DNA from: Streptomyces achromogenes
Lineage (GTDB): Bacteria > Actinomycetota > Actinomycetes > Streptomycetales > Streptomycetaceae
Direction of reading: 5' to 3'
NCBI RefSeq assembly: GCF_030816715.1
Contig: NZ_JAUSYH010000001.1
Span: forward strand, 5,952,001-6,016,000
DNA length: 64,000 nt
Below, in pieces: positions 15,873 to 24,626 of the stretch (position 1 is the stretch's first letter; every line of letters begins with the position of its first letter). A program made the position numbers and the translations under genes. Below the pieces are notes generated by a model. It saw nothing but the letters and a program-made list of their open reading frames with translations. It did no database searches and was not told the DNA's origin.

Positions 15873-17303
15873 TCAGTCGCGGGAGCCGCCGCCGAGGTGG
15901 TGGACGCGGAGCATGTTGGTGGTGCCGGGAACGCCGGGGGGCGAGCCGGCGGTGATGATCACGACGTCGCCCGGGTTGAAGCGGTTGATCTTGGCGATCT
16001 GCTGGTCGACCATGTCCACCATCTCGTCCGTGGTGTTCACGAACGGCACGATGTGCGACTCGACGCCCCAGCTGAGCGTCAGCTGGTTGCGGGTGTCCTC
16101 GTCGGTGGTGAAGGCGATGATCGGCTGGGTCGCGCGGTAGCGCGAGAGCCGGCGGGCGGTGTCGCCGGACTGGGTGAACGCCACCAGGCCCCGGCCGCCG
16201 AGGAAGTCGGAGATCTCGCACGCGGCGCGCGCGATCGAACCGCCCTGCGTGCGCGGCTTCTTGCCCGGCACGAGCGGCTGCAGGCCCTTGCTGAGCAGCT
16301 CCTGCTCGGCCGCCGTGACGATCTTCGACATCGTCTTCACGGTCTCGATCGGGTACGCGCCCACGCTCGACTCGGCCGACAGCATGACCGCGTCCGCGCC
16401 GTCCAGGATCGCGTTGGCCACGTCGGAGGCCTCGGCGCGGGTCGGACGGGAGTTGGTGATCATCGACTCCATCATCTGGGTCGCGACGATCACCGGCTTG
16501 GCGTTGCGGCGGCACAGCTCGATCAGGCGCTTCTGCACCATGGGGACCCGCTCCAGCGGGTACTCGACGGCGAGGTCGCCACGGGCGACCATCACACCGT
16601 CGAACGCCATCACGACGTCCTCCATGTTCTCCACCGCCTGCGGCTTCTCCACCTTGGCGATGACGGGGACCCTGCGGCCCTCCTCGTCCATGACCCGGTG
16701 GACGTCGGCGACGTCCTTGGCGTCCCGGACGAAGGACAGCGCGACCAGGTCCGCGCCCATGCGCAGCGCGAACCGCAGGTCGTCGATGTCCTTCTCGCTC
16801 AGCGCGGGCACGTTGACGGCCGTGCCGGGCAGGTTGATGCCCTTGTGGTCGGAGATGACCCCGCCCTCGATGACGATGGTCCGCACCCGCGGGCCCTCGA
16901 CGTCGAGGACCTTGAGCTCGACGTTGCCGTCGTTGATGAGGACCTGGTCGCCGCGCGAGACGTCGCCGGGCAGGCCCTTGTAGGTCGTGCCGCAGATCGT
17001 CTTGTCGCCGGGGACGTCGTCGGTGGTGATGGTGAACTCGTCACCCCGCACCAGTTCGACGGGGCCCTCGGCGAAGGTCTCGAGGCGGATCTTGGGGCCC
17101 TGGAGGTCGGCGAGGACGCCGATGGCCCGGCCGGTCTCCTTGGCGGCGGCACGGACACGGTCGTACCGGCCCTGGTGCTCGGCGTGGGAGCCGTGGCTGA
17201 AGTTGAAACGGGCCACGTTCATGCCGGCCTCGATCAGCGACACGAGCATTTCGTGGGAGTCGACCGCGGGGCCGAGAGTACAGACGATTTTCGAACGGCG
17301 CAT
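15873..17303 (-). CDS. pyk: Pyruvate kinase
   Basis: 476 residues, normal size. It transfers phosphate from phosphoenolpyruvate to ADP, giving pyruvate and ATP in the last step of glycolysis. N-terminal MRRSKIVCTLGPAVDSHEMLVSLIEAGMNVARFNFSHG is the classic start. The catalytic lysine and metal-binding motif is in VIAKVEKPQAVENM and VMVARGDLAVEYPLERVP; the helix VIVATQMMESMITN and AILDGADAVMLSAESSVGAYPIETV follow. The C-terminal domain is present (to VHHLGGGSRD). Transcribed away from ackA with an 89-bp spacer holding a palindrome. Streptomyces usually carry a second pyk elsewhere. Confidence 0.96.
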   Translation of the reverse strand: MRRSKIVCTLGPAVDSHEMLVSLIEAGMNVARFNFSHGSHAEHQGRYDRVRAAAKETGRAIGVLADLQGPKIRLETFAEGPVELVRGDEFTITTDDVPGDKTICGTTYKGLPGDVSRGDQVLINDGNVELKVLDVEGPRVRTIVIEGGVISDHKGINLPGTAVNVPALSEKDIDDLRFALRMGADLVALSFVRDAKDVADVHRVMDEEGRRVPVIAKVEKPQAVENMEDVVMAFDGVMVARGDLAVEYPLERVPMVQKRLIELCRRNAKPVIVATQMMESMITNSRPTRAEASDVANAILDGADAVMLSAESSVGAYPIETVKTMSKIVTAAEQELLSKGLQPLVPGKKPRTQGGSIARAACEISDFLGGRGLVAFTQSGDTARRLSRYRATQPIIAFTTDEDTRNQLTLSWGVESHIVPFVNTTDEMVDMVDQQIAKINRFNPGDVVIITAGSPPGVPGTTNMLRVHHLGGGSRD

Positions 17304-17330
17304 GAGGCGATCCTATCGGTTTGTTTCGCA

Positions 17331-17353
17331 ACGGAATATTCCGTCTGGCGGAA
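17331..17353. promoter_or_regulatory. Operator-like ACGGAATATTCCGT palindrome upstream of pyk
   Basis: A perfect 14-bp palindrome (17331-17344) in the AT-rich spacer upstream of pyk, followed by a third CGGAA half-site at 17349-17353. It starts 28 bp upstream of the pyk ATG, in the promoter zone. Confidence 0.5.
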
Positions 17354-17392
17354 GATACAAATGAGAAGGAGCGTGCTCAGTTGCTTTCCTGC

Positions 17393-18604
17393 TCAGTTTG
17401 TCTTTTTGACCAGTGCGTAGGTCTGGGTCGCGATCTCCAGTTCCTCGTCCGTCGGCACCACGGCGACCGCCACCCGCGCGCCGGCGGGCGAGATCAGCCG
17501 CGGCTCGTCACCGCGTACCGCGTTCAGCTCCTCGTCCACCGCCAGGCCCAGGGAATCCAGGCCCGCGACGGCCGCCTCCCGCACCGGCGCCGCGTTCTCC
17601 CCGACCCCGGCGGTGAACGCCACCGCGTCCACGTGCCCGAGCACGGCGTAATAGGCGCCGATGTACTTCTTCAGCCGGTGAATGTAGACGTCGAACGCGA
17701 GCTTCGCCCGCTCGTCGCCCTCGTCGACCCGCCGGCGGATCTCCCGCATGTCGTTGTCCCCGCACAGCCCGACGAGTCCGCTCTTCTTGTTGAGAAGAGC
17801 ATCGATTTCGTCGATGGACATTCCACCGACACGAGCCAAATGGAAGATGACGGCCGGGTCGACGTCTCCCGAGCGTGTACCCATGACGAGACCTTCCAGG
17901 GGCGTCAGCCCCATCGAGGTGTCCACACAGCGGCCCCTCTCGACCGCCGACGCCGACGCCCCGTTGCCGAGGTGCAGCACGATGACGTTCACCTCCTCGG
18001 GGGACCTGCCCAGCAGCTTCGCCGTCGCCCGGGAGACGTACGCGTGCGACGTCCCGTGGAAGCCGTAGCGCCGCACCCGGTGCGCGTCCGCGGTCTCGAC
18101 GTCGATGGCGTAGCGGGCCGCCGACTCCGGCATCGTCGTGTGGAAGGCCGTGTCGAACACGGCGACCTGCGGCAGGTCGGGCCGCAGCGCCATAGCCGTG
18201 CGGATGCCGGTCAGGTTCGCCGGGTTGTGCAGCGGCGCGACGGGGATCAGCCGCTCGATCTCGGCGAGCACGGCGTCGTCGACCACGGTCGGCCGGGTGA
18301 AGTGCCTGCCGCCGTGCACCACCCGGTGCCCGATGGCGGCGAGCTCGGGGGAGTCCAGCCCGAGGCCGTCCCCGGCCAGCTCCTGCGCGACGGCCTTCAG
18401 CGCCGCGTCGTGGTCGGCGAACGGCCCGCTCCGCTCGCGGGACCCGCCGCCGGCGGCGAGCGGGGTGTGCTTCAGCCGGGAGGTCCGCTCGCCGATGCGC
18501 TCGACGAGCCCGCTCGCCAGCCGGCTGCTGTCCCGCATGTCGAGCAGCTGGTACTTCACCGACGAGGAGCCGGAGTTGAGGACGAGGACGCGGGTCGCGC
18601 TCAC
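17393..18604 (-). CDS. ackA: Acetate kinase
   Basis: 403 residues from GTG 18604, which overlaps the pta stop by 4 bp (GTGA). It converts acetyl phosphate and ADP to acetate and ATP, and the reverse. Family motifs are present: VLVLNSGSSSVKYQL at the N-terminus, RRYGFHGTSHAYVSR, VIVLHLGNGASASAV, DTSMGLTPLEGLVMGTRSGDVDP and VAFTAGVGENA near the C-terminus. These cover the acetate-binding Arg/His and ATP-binding glycines. Coupled with pta, it forms the AckA-Pta overflow/assimilation pathway. The stop is 89 bp before the pyk start on the same strand, so pyk may also receive read-through. Confidence 0.97.
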   Translation of the reverse strand: MSATRVLVLNSGSSSVKYQLLDMRDSSRLASGLVERIGERTSRLKHTPLAAGGGSRERSGPFADHDAALKAVAQELAGDGLGLDSPELAAIGHRVVHGGRHFTRPTVVDDAVLAEIERLIPVAPLHNPANLTGIRTAMALRPDLPQVAVFDTAFHTTMPESAARYAIDVETADAHRVRRYGFHGTSHAYVSRATAKLLGRSPEEVNVIVLHLGNGASASAVERGRCVDTSMGLTPLEGLVMGTRSGDVDPAVIFHLARVGGMSIDEIDALLNKKSGLVGLCGDNDMREIRRRVDEGDERAKLAFDVYIHRLKKYIGAYYAVLGHVDAVAFTAGVGENAAPVREAAVAGLDSLGLAVDEELNAVRGDEPRLISPAGARVAVAVVPTDEELEIATQTYALVKKTN

Positions 18605-20724
18605 AGGTCGGTCGCCTTCTCGCTGGAGGTCGGGCCGGCCGTCCGGCCGTCCCTGGACGGGATCTGGGCCTGGATGGCCGTGATGGCGACGGTGTTGACG
18701 ATGTCCTGGACGAGAGCGCCCCGGGACAGGTCGTTCACCGGCTTGCGCAACCCCTGCAGCACCGGGCCCACCGCGATCGCGCCGGCCGAACGCTGCACGG
18801 CCTTGTAGGTGTTGTTGCCGGTGTTGAGATCCGGGAAGATCAACACGCTGGCCTGGCCCGCGACTTCGGAGCCCGGCAGCTTGGTGGCGGCGACGGTCGG
18901 CTCGACGGCGGCGTCGTACTGGATCGGCCCCTCGATCTTCAGATCGGGACGCCGCTCGCGCACCAGCTCCGTCGCCTCCCGCACCTTGTCGACGTCCGCG
19001 CCCGAGCCGGAGGTGCCGGTGGAGTACGACAGCATCGCGATCCGCGGCTCCACGCCGAACTGCGCGGCGGTGGCGGCCGCCTGGACGGCGATGTCGGCGA
19101 GCTGCTCGGCGTCCGGGTCGGGATTCACCGCGCAGTCGCCGTAGACCAGGACCTTGTCGGCGAGGCACATGAAGAACACCGACGACACGATGTCGGCGTC
19201 CGGCTTGGTCTTGATGATCTCGAACGCCGGCCGGATGGTGGCCGCCGTCGAGTGCACCGACCCGGAGACCATGCCGTCGGCGAGGCCCTCCTGCACCATG
19301 AGCGTGCCGAAGTAGTTCACGTCCGAGACGACGTCGTAGGCCAGTTCGACGGTGACGCCCCGGTGGGCGCGCAGCGCCGCGTACTTCTCGGCGAAGGCGT
19401 CGCGCAGCTCGCTGGTCGCCGGGTCGATGAGCCGGCAGTCGCCGAGGTCGATGCCCAGGTCGGCGGCCTTCTTGCGGATCTGGTCCACCGGCCCGAGCAG
19501 GGTGAGGTCGCACACGCCGCGGCGCAGCAGCACCTCGGCCGCGTGCAGCACCCGCTCCTCGGTCCCCTCCGGCAGCACGACCCGGCGCTTGTCGGAACGG
19601 GCCTGTTCGAGAAGCTTGTGCTCGAACATCATCGGCGTGACGCGGTCGGTGCTGGGCGCGGAGACGCGCCGGAGCAGATCCCCGGTGTCCACGTGCCGTT
19701 CGAACAGCCCGAGCGCGGTCTCCGCCTTGCGCGGCGTGGCCGCGTTCAGCTTGCCCTCCAGGGAGAACAGCTGCTCGGCGGTGAGGAAGCTGTTGCCCGG
19801 CACCGAGACGACCGGGGTGCCGGGGGCGAGGCGGGCGGCGAGCGTCAGGATCTGCCCCGTCGGGACCTCGCCCAGGGTGAGCAGCAGACCGGCGATCGGC
19901 GGGGTGCCGGCGCTGTGCGCGGCCAGCGAGCCGATCACCAGGTCCGCCCGGTCTCCCGGGGTGACGACCAGACAGCCCGGCGTCAGCGCCTCGAGGAAGT
20001 TCGGCAGCATCGCCCCGCCGAAGACGAAGTCGAGGGCGTCGCGGGCCAGCCCGGAGTCGTCGCCGAGGAGCACCGTCGCGCCGAGGGCGTGACTGATCTG
20101 CGAGACGGTCGGCGCGGAGAGCGCGGGCTCGTCGGGCAGCACGTAACACGGCACGGGCACCCGGGTGGCGAGCCGGGAGGCGATCTCCTCCCGGTCCTCC
20201 GGGTCGACCCGGTTGGTCACCATGGCGAGGACGTCGCAGCCGAGACCCCGGTATGCCCGGTAGGCGTTGCGGCTCTCGGCGAGCACCGACTCCACCGTCT
20301 GCTTGCGACCGCCGACGACCGGGATCACGGAAGCGCCGAACTCGTTGGCGAGGCGCGCGTTCAGGGCGAGCTCGTCCGGGAACTGGGTGTCGGCGTAGTC
20401 GGTGCCCAGCACGAGGACGACGTCGAAGGCGCGGGCGACGCGGTGGAAGCGCTCCACGAGCGTGGAGACCAGTTCGTCCGCGCCCTGCTCCGCCTGGAGG
20501 GCGGACGCCTCGTGGTAGTCCATGCCGTAGACCGTGGCCGGATCCTGCGCCAGCCGGTAGCGCGCACGCAGCAGTTCGAAGAGCCGGTCGGGCCCGTCGT
20601 GGACGAGGGGACGGAACACGCCCACCCGGTCGACCTGCCGGGTGAGGAGCTCCATGACCCCCAGTTCGACGACCTGGCGGCCGTCGCCGCGGTCGATACC
20701 GGTCACGTACACGCTGCGGGTCAC
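18601..20724 (-). CDS. pta: Phosphate acetyltransferase, two-domain form
   Basis: 707 residues from GTG 20724, with GGAGA 6 nt upstream. It exchanges phosphate and CoA between acetyl-CoA and acetyl phosphate. The long form has an N-terminal P-loop-like (BioD/DRTGG) region: SVYVTGIDRGDGRQVVELGVMELL, VLVLGTDYADTQFPDELALNARLANEFGA, and a DRTGG-like GDRADLVIGSLAAHSAGTPPIAGLLLTLG near residue 270. The C-terminal PTA domain (from about 380) has RRVVLPEGTEERVLHAAEVLL, DVNYFGTLMVQEGLADGMVSGSVHSTAATIRPA and VLIFPDLNTGNNTYKAVQRS. Transcribed with ackA from a promoter that faces pfkA. Confidence 0.96.
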   Translation of the reverse strand: MTRSVYVTGIDRGDGRQVVELGVMELLTRQVDRVGVFRPLVHDGPDRLFELLRARYRLAQDPATVYGMDYHEASALQAEQGADELVSTLVERFHRVARAFDVVLVLGTDYADTQFPDELALNARLANEFGASVIPVVGGRKQTVESVLAESRNAYRAYRGLGCDVLAMVTNRVDPEDREEIASRLATRVPVPCYVLPDEPALSAPTVSQISHALGATVLLGDDSGLARDALDFVFGGAMLPNFLEALTPGCLVVTPGDRADLVIGSLAAHSAGTPPIAGLLLTLGEVPTGQILTLAARLAPGTPVVSVPGNSFLTAEQLFSLEGKLNAATPRKAETALGLFERHVDTGDLLRRVSAPSTDRVTPMMFEHKLLEQARSDKRRVVLPEGTEERVLHAAEVLLRRGVCDLTLLGPVDQIRKKAADLGIDLGDCRLIDPATSELRDAFAEKYAALRAHRGVTVELAYDVVSDVNYFGTLMVQEGLADGMVSGSVHSTAATIRPAFEIIKTKPDADIVSSVFFMCLADKVLVYGDCAVNPDPDAEQLADIAVQAAATAAQFGVEPRIAMLSYSTGTSGSGADVDKVREATELVRERRPDLKIEGPIQYDAAVEPTVAATKLPGSEVAGQASVLIFPDLNTGNNTYKAVQRSAGAIAVGPVLQGLRKPVNDLSRGALVQDIVNTVAITAIQAQIPSRDGRTAGPTSSEKATDL

Positions 20725-20762
20725 GCCGGCTCTCCGTTTCGTTCCGGGACACAAAAATCGCC

Positions 20763-20791
20763 CACCTAGGTGAGCAGATTCCTCTTGACAA
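20763..20791 (-). promoter_or_regulatory. Predicted pta-ackA promoter
   Basis: Minus strand: -35 TTGTCA (20791-20786), 17-bp spacer, -10 TAGGTG (20768-20763). Expected start near 20756, about 30 nt before the pta GTG. The -35 lies on the opposite strand of the pfkA -35. Confidence 0.5.
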
Positions 20792-20813
20792 TACCCCTGG
20801 CCGTGGTTAAGAC
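20785..20813 (+). promoter_or_regulatory. Predicted pfkA promoter
   Basis: -35 TTGACA (20785-20790), exact consensus, 17-bp spacer, -10 TAAGAC (20808-20813). Expected start near 20820 with an 80-nt leader before the ATG at 20899. Confidence 0.65.
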
Positions 20814-20898
20814 GCCCGTCAAGAGACAGCGCGCTCGGCGGCGTGAAACAATCGGACCCGGCTCACCGGCAACGACAGCGAGCAGGAGACACAGCACG

Positions 20899-21924
20899 AT
20901 GCGCATCGGAGTCCTCACGGCAGGCGGCGACTGCCCCGGCCTGAACGCAGTGATCCGGTCGGTCGTGCACCGCGCCGTCGACCATTACGGCGACGAGGTC
21001 ATCGGCTTCGAGGACGGCTACGCCGGGCTCCTCGACGGCCGTTACCGGGCACTCGACCTCAACGCGGTGAGCGGAATCCTGGCCCGCGGCGGCACCATCC
21101 TCGGCTCCTCCCGACTGGAGCGCGACCGGCTGCGCGAGGCCTGCGAGAGCGCCTCCGACATGATCCACGACTTCGGCATCGACGCGCTCGTCCCGATCGG
21201 CGGCGAGGGCACGCTGACGGCGGCGCGGATGCTGTCCGACGCCGGACTGCCGGTGGTGGGCGTGCCCAAGACGATCGACAACGACATCTCCTCCACCGAC
21301 CGCACCTTCGGCTTCGACACGGCGGTCGGGGTCGCCACCGAGGCGATGGACCGCCTGAAGACGACCGCCGAGTCCCACCAGAGGGTCATGGTCGTCGAGG
21401 TCATGGGCCGCCACGCGGGCTGGATCGCGCTGGAGTCCGGGATGGCGGCGGGCGCGCACGGCATCTGCCTGCCCGAACGGCCCTTCGACCCCGCCGACCT
21501 GGTGAAGATGGTCGAGGAGCGGTTCGCTCGCGGGAAGAAGTTCGCGGTGATCTGCGTCGCCGAGGGCGCGCACCCGGCCGACGGCACCATGGACTACAGC
21601 AAGGGCGCGATCGACCAGTTCGGCCACGAGCGCTTCCAGGGCATCGGCACGGCGCTGGCCTACGAGCTCGAGCGGCGGCTCGGCAAGGAGGCCCGCCCGG
21701 TGATCCTCGGTCACGTCCAGCGCGGCGGCGTCCCGACGGCGTACGACCGCGTCCTCGCGACCCGCTTCGGCTGGCACGCGGTGGAGGCGGCGCACCGCGG
21801 CCAGTTCGGGCGGATGACGGCGCTGCGCGGCACGGACGTGGTGATGGTGCCGCTGGCCGAGGCGGTCACCGAGCTGAAGACGGTCCCGAAGGACCGGATC
21901 ACCGAGGCCGAGTCGGTCTTCTAG
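20899..21924 (+). CDS. pfkA: 6-phosphofructokinase, actinobacterial ATP-type
   Basis: 341 residues, usual size. It phosphorylates fructose 6-phosphate to the 1,6-bisphosphate. Starts MRIGVLTAGGDCPGLNAVIRSVV. The nucleotide-binding loop is IGGEGTLTAA: Gly occupies the position equivalent to E. coli Gly104, which marks ATP rather than PPi users (Asp). The catalytic loop is VPKTIDNDI with Lys at the 124 position, as in PPi enzymes, so this is the mixed Gly104/Lys124 type known from Streptomyces and Amycolatopsis ATP enzymes. VEVMGRHAGWIALESGMAAGAH and LGHVQRGG complete the active site. Divergent from pta. Confidence 0.95.
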   Translation: MRIGVLTAGGDCPGLNAVIRSVVHRAVDHYGDEVIGFEDGYAGLLDGRYRALDLNAVSGILARGGTILGSSRLERDRLREACESASDMIHDFGIDALVPIGGEGTLTAARMLSDAGLPVVGVPKTIDNDISSTDRTFGFDTAVGVATEAMDRLKTTAESHQRVMVVEVMGRHAGWIALESGMAAGAHGICLPERPFDPADLVKMVEERFARGKKFAVICVAEGAHPADGTMDYSKGAIDQFGHERFQGIGTALAYELERRLGKEARPVILGHVQRGGVPTAYDRVLATRFGWHAVEAAHRGQFGRMTALRGTDVVMVPLAEAVTELKTVPKDRITEAESVF

Positions 21925-21930
21925 GCCGAG

Positions 21931-21967
21931 CCCCGGGGCCGCCCTCGTCCCGCGGGCGGCCCCGGGG
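21931..21967 (+). terminator. GC-rich hairpin after pfkA
   Basis: CCCCGGGGCCGCCC pairs with GGGCGGCCCCGGGG around a 9-nt loop, 6 bp after the pfkA stop. No T tract. Confidence 0.7.
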
Positions 21968-22131
21968 GCGTGCCCCCTGCCTGCGTTCCTCAGGCCGCCC
22001 GGTGCGCGACGCTCGTCCAGAAGCGGTCGACGATCCGGTTCGAGGAAGTCCCGGCCGGCGTCGTCCGCAATCGCCGGCCGCGCCGCCCCGGCTCGGGGCG
22101 GCGGCCATCCGGCCCCGGCAGGCCTCGCCGG

Positions 22132-22827
22132 TCAGCGGCCCTTCGCCGGCCCCCTCACCCACCGGTACACCAGCTCGGGGCGTCCCACCTGCCCGTACAG
22201 CGGCTTGCGTTCGGCGCGGCCCGACTCCACCAGATGCTCCAGATATCGCCGGGCGGTGATCCGGGAGATGCCCACCGCCTCGGCCACGCCGGCCGCCGTC
22301 AGCCCCTCCTGCGTCTCCCGCACCGTCGACGTGACGCGCTCCAGGGTCGGGGCGCTCAGGCCCTTGGGCAGGGCGGCCGGGCCGGGGGCGCGCAGGGCGG
22401 CCAGCGCCCGGTCGACCTCGTCCTGGCCGCTGGCCTCGCCCGCCGCGCCGCGGAACTCTGCGTACCGGACCAGCCGGTCCCGCAGGGTCGCGAACGTGAA
22501 CGGCTTCAGCACGTACTGGACGACGCCCAGCGAGACGCCCTCCCGCACGACGGTGAGGTCCCGCGCCGACGTCACCGCGATCACGTCCGCGTGGTAGCCC
22601 GCCGCCCGCAGCGAACGGGCCAGCTGCAGCCCGTGCGCGTCGGGGAGGTGCAGGTCCAGCAGGAGCAGGTCCACCGGCGTGCGGTCCAGCAGTCGCCGGG
22701 CCTCCGCCCCGGTGTGCGCCTTGCCCACGGCGACGAACCCCGGCACCCGTCCGACGTACATGACGTGGGCGTCCGCGGCGACCGGGTCGTCCTCCACGAC
22801 CAGCACTCTGATCGGTTCCTCGCTCAT
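22132..22827 (-). CDS. CitB/DcuR-type response regulator
   Basis: 231 residues. The receiver domain (1-125) starts IRVLVVEDDPVAADAHVMYV with the phosphoacceptor Asp in LLLLDLHLPDAHGLQ and the switch Lys in VQYVLKPFTF. The C-terminal domain has the helix-turn-helix LTAAGVAEAVGISRITARRYLEHLVESGRAER and the tail RPELVYRW, as in regulators that act with CitA/DcuS kinases. Its start overlaps the stop of the kinase gene by 4 bp (ATGA). It very likely activates the divergent dicarboxylate symporter gene in response to extracellular C4-dicarboxylate or citrate. Confidence 0.92.
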   Translation of the reverse strand: MSEEPIRVLVVEDDPVAADAHVMYVGRVPGFVAVGKAHTGAEARRLLDRTPVDLLLLDLHLPDAHGLQLARSLRAAGYHADVIAVTSARDLTVVREGVSLGVVQYVLKPFTFATLRDRLVRYAEFRGAAGEASGQDEVDRALAALRAPGPAALPKGLSAPTLERVTSTVRETQEGLTAAGVAEAVGISRITARRYLEHLVESGRAERKPLYGQVGRPELVYRWVRGPAKGR

Positions 22828-24473
22828 CCTCTGCCTCCCGAGCCCGACACGGATCCGGAGGTACCGGACGCGGCCTTCGTCCGCAACGGCAGGCGCACCG
22901 CGAACTCGGCCCCGCCGCCCGCCGCCTCCGTCACCGACAGCGTTCCCTCGTGCCGCTGCACCGCCTGCCGGACCAGCGCCAGCCCGAGGCCCCGCCCGCC
23001 CGGCCCGGCCGGTTTCGTGGAGAAGCCGCGCTCGAAGACCTGGGAGGCGTGCGCCGGATCCACCCCCGTCCCCGTGTCCGCGACCCGCAGCAGCAGCTCG
23101 GGGCCCTCCGTGGACGCCGTCACCGTCACCTTCGCCCGGACGCTGCCCTGGGCCGCGTCCACCGCGTTGTCGATGAGGTTGCCCAGGATCGTCACCAGAT
23201 CGCGGGCGGGCAAGGTCTCCGGCAGCAGACCGTCGTCCAGGGTGCTCTCCTGCGAGACCACCAGCTCCACGCCCCGCTCGTTCGCCTGCGCCGTCTTGCC
23301 CAGCAGCAGGGCCGCCAGGACCGGCTCGCTGACGGCCGCGACCACCTGGTCCGTCAGGGCCTGCGCCAGCTCCAGCTCCGCCGTCGCGAAGTCCACGGCC
23401 TCCTCGGCGCGCCCCAGCTCGATCAGCGAGACGACCGTGTGGAGCCGGTTGGCCGCCTCGTGGGCCTGCGAGCGCAGAGCCTGGGTGAAGCCGCGCTCGG
23501 AGTCCAACTCGCCCATCAGGGACTGGAGTTCGGTGACGTCCCGCAGGGTCGCCACCGTGCCGCGCCGTTCCCCGCCGGACACCGGGGAGGTGTTCACCAC
23601 CAGCACCCGGTCCGCCGTCAGGTGCACCTCGTCCACCCGGGGCTCCGAGGCGAGCAGCGCGCCCGTCAGCGGGGCCGGCAGACCGAGCTGCGCCACCGAA
23701 GCGCCGACCACGTCCCCCGAGACGCCCAGCAGTTCCCGGCCCCCGTCGTTGATCAGGGCCACCTTGTACTGTCCGTCCAGCATCAGCAGCCCCTCGCGGA
23801 CCGCGTGCAGCGCGGCCTGGTGGTAGTCGTGCATCCGGCTCAGCTCGGTCGCGTTCATGCCGTGGGTGTGGCGGCGCAGGGACGCGTTGATGACGTACGT
23901 GCCGATCGCGCCGAGCGTGAGCGCGCCCACCGCCCAGGCGAACAGGGCCGTCACCTGGTCCTGCACCCGCTCGCTGATCGCCTCGACCCGGATGCCGGCG
24001 CTGACCAGGCCGATGATCCGCTTGTCGTCGTCCCTTATGGGGGTGACCGCGCGGACGGACGCGCCGAGGGTGCCGGTGTAGGTCTCGGTGAACGTGCGGC
24101 CCGCCAGCGCCTCCGCCGTGTTGCCGCGGAAGCGCTGGCCGATCTGGTCCTCGTCCGGGTGGGTCCAGCGGATGCCGTCGGTGTTCATGATCGTCACGAA
24201 GTCGACGTCCGTGTCGAGCATGACGCGGTGGGCGTACGGCTGGAGCTCGGCCGTGGGGTCCGCGGTGTGGATGGCCGCCCGGACCGAGGGGGAGTCGGCC
24301 ACCGAGCGGGCCACTGCCGTGGCCTGGCGGCCCGCCGCCTCCTCGGCCTGCCGGCCGTCGCTGACGTACGTGAACAGCGCGTATCCCGCGACGACGACCG
24401 CTATCAGCACCGCCTGCATGGCGAACAGCTGGCCGGCCAGGCTGCGGGGGCGGGGGAGGACGGGGAGGCGCAT
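22824..24473 (-). CDS. CitA/DcuS-type sensor histidine kinase
   Basis: 549 residues from ATG 24473. Transmembrane helix 1 (LFAMQAVLIAVVVAGYALFTY) and helix 2 (LFAWAVGALTLGAIGTYVINASL, about residue 185) enclose a periplasmic-type PAS/Cache sensor domain with FVTIMNTDGIRWTHPDEDQIGQ and FTETYTGTLGASVRAVTPI, the usual carboxylate-sensor core. A cytoplasmic PAS domain follows (GLLMLDGQYKVALINDGGRELLG). The H-box is in RSQAHEAANRLHTVVSLIELG, then N-box ILGNLIDNAVDAAQ and the G-boxes DTGTGVDP and GRGLGLALVRQ. It senses a dicarboxylate or tricarboxylate outside the membrane. Which acid is not evident. Confidence 0.93.
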   Translation of the reverse strand: MRLPVLPRPRSLAGQLFAMQAVLIAVVVAGYALFTYVSDGRQAEEAAGRQATAVARSVADSPSVRAAIHTADPTAELQPYAHRVMLDTDVDFVTIMNTDGIRWTHPDEDQIGQRFRGNTAEALAGRTFTETYTGTLGASVRAVTPIRDDDKRIIGLVSAGIRVEAISERVQDQVTALFAWAVGALTLGAIGTYVINASLRRHTHGMNATELSRMHDYHQAALHAVREGLLMLDGQYKVALINDGGRELLGVSGDVVGASVAQLGLPAPLTGALLASEPRVDEVHLTADRVLVVNTSPVSGGERRGTVATLRDVTELQSLMGELDSERGFTQALRSQAHEAANRLHTVVSLIELGRAEEAVDFATAELELAQALTDQVVAAVSEPVLAALLLGKTAQANERGVELVVSQESTLDDGLLPETLPARDLVTILGNLIDNAVDAAQGSVRAKVTVTASTEGPELLLRVADTGTGVDPAHASQVFERGFSTKPAGPGGRGLGLALVRQAVQRHEGTLSVTEAAGGGAEFAVRLPLRTKAASGTSGSVSGSGGRG

Positions 24474-24626
24474 GTCGTCAGTGTGCCCCCGAGGCCGATC
24501 GTGAACTAAATGAACGGAAGGGTGACCGCCCTCACAACCGCACGGGATAGTCACGGCATCCCCCACAACTCCCCGGACGTGAGCCGCACGCCGGTGATGC
24601 CGACGAAGACGTCAAGGAGGGCAGCC
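24474..24626. promoter_or_regulatory. Divergent control region between the sensor kinase and symporter genes
   Basis: 153-bp spacer between the kinase start and the symporter start; it must hold both promoters and the response-regulator site. AAGGAGG (24614-24620) is the symporter ribosome site. I see no clear dyad that would mark the operator. Confidence 0.45.
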
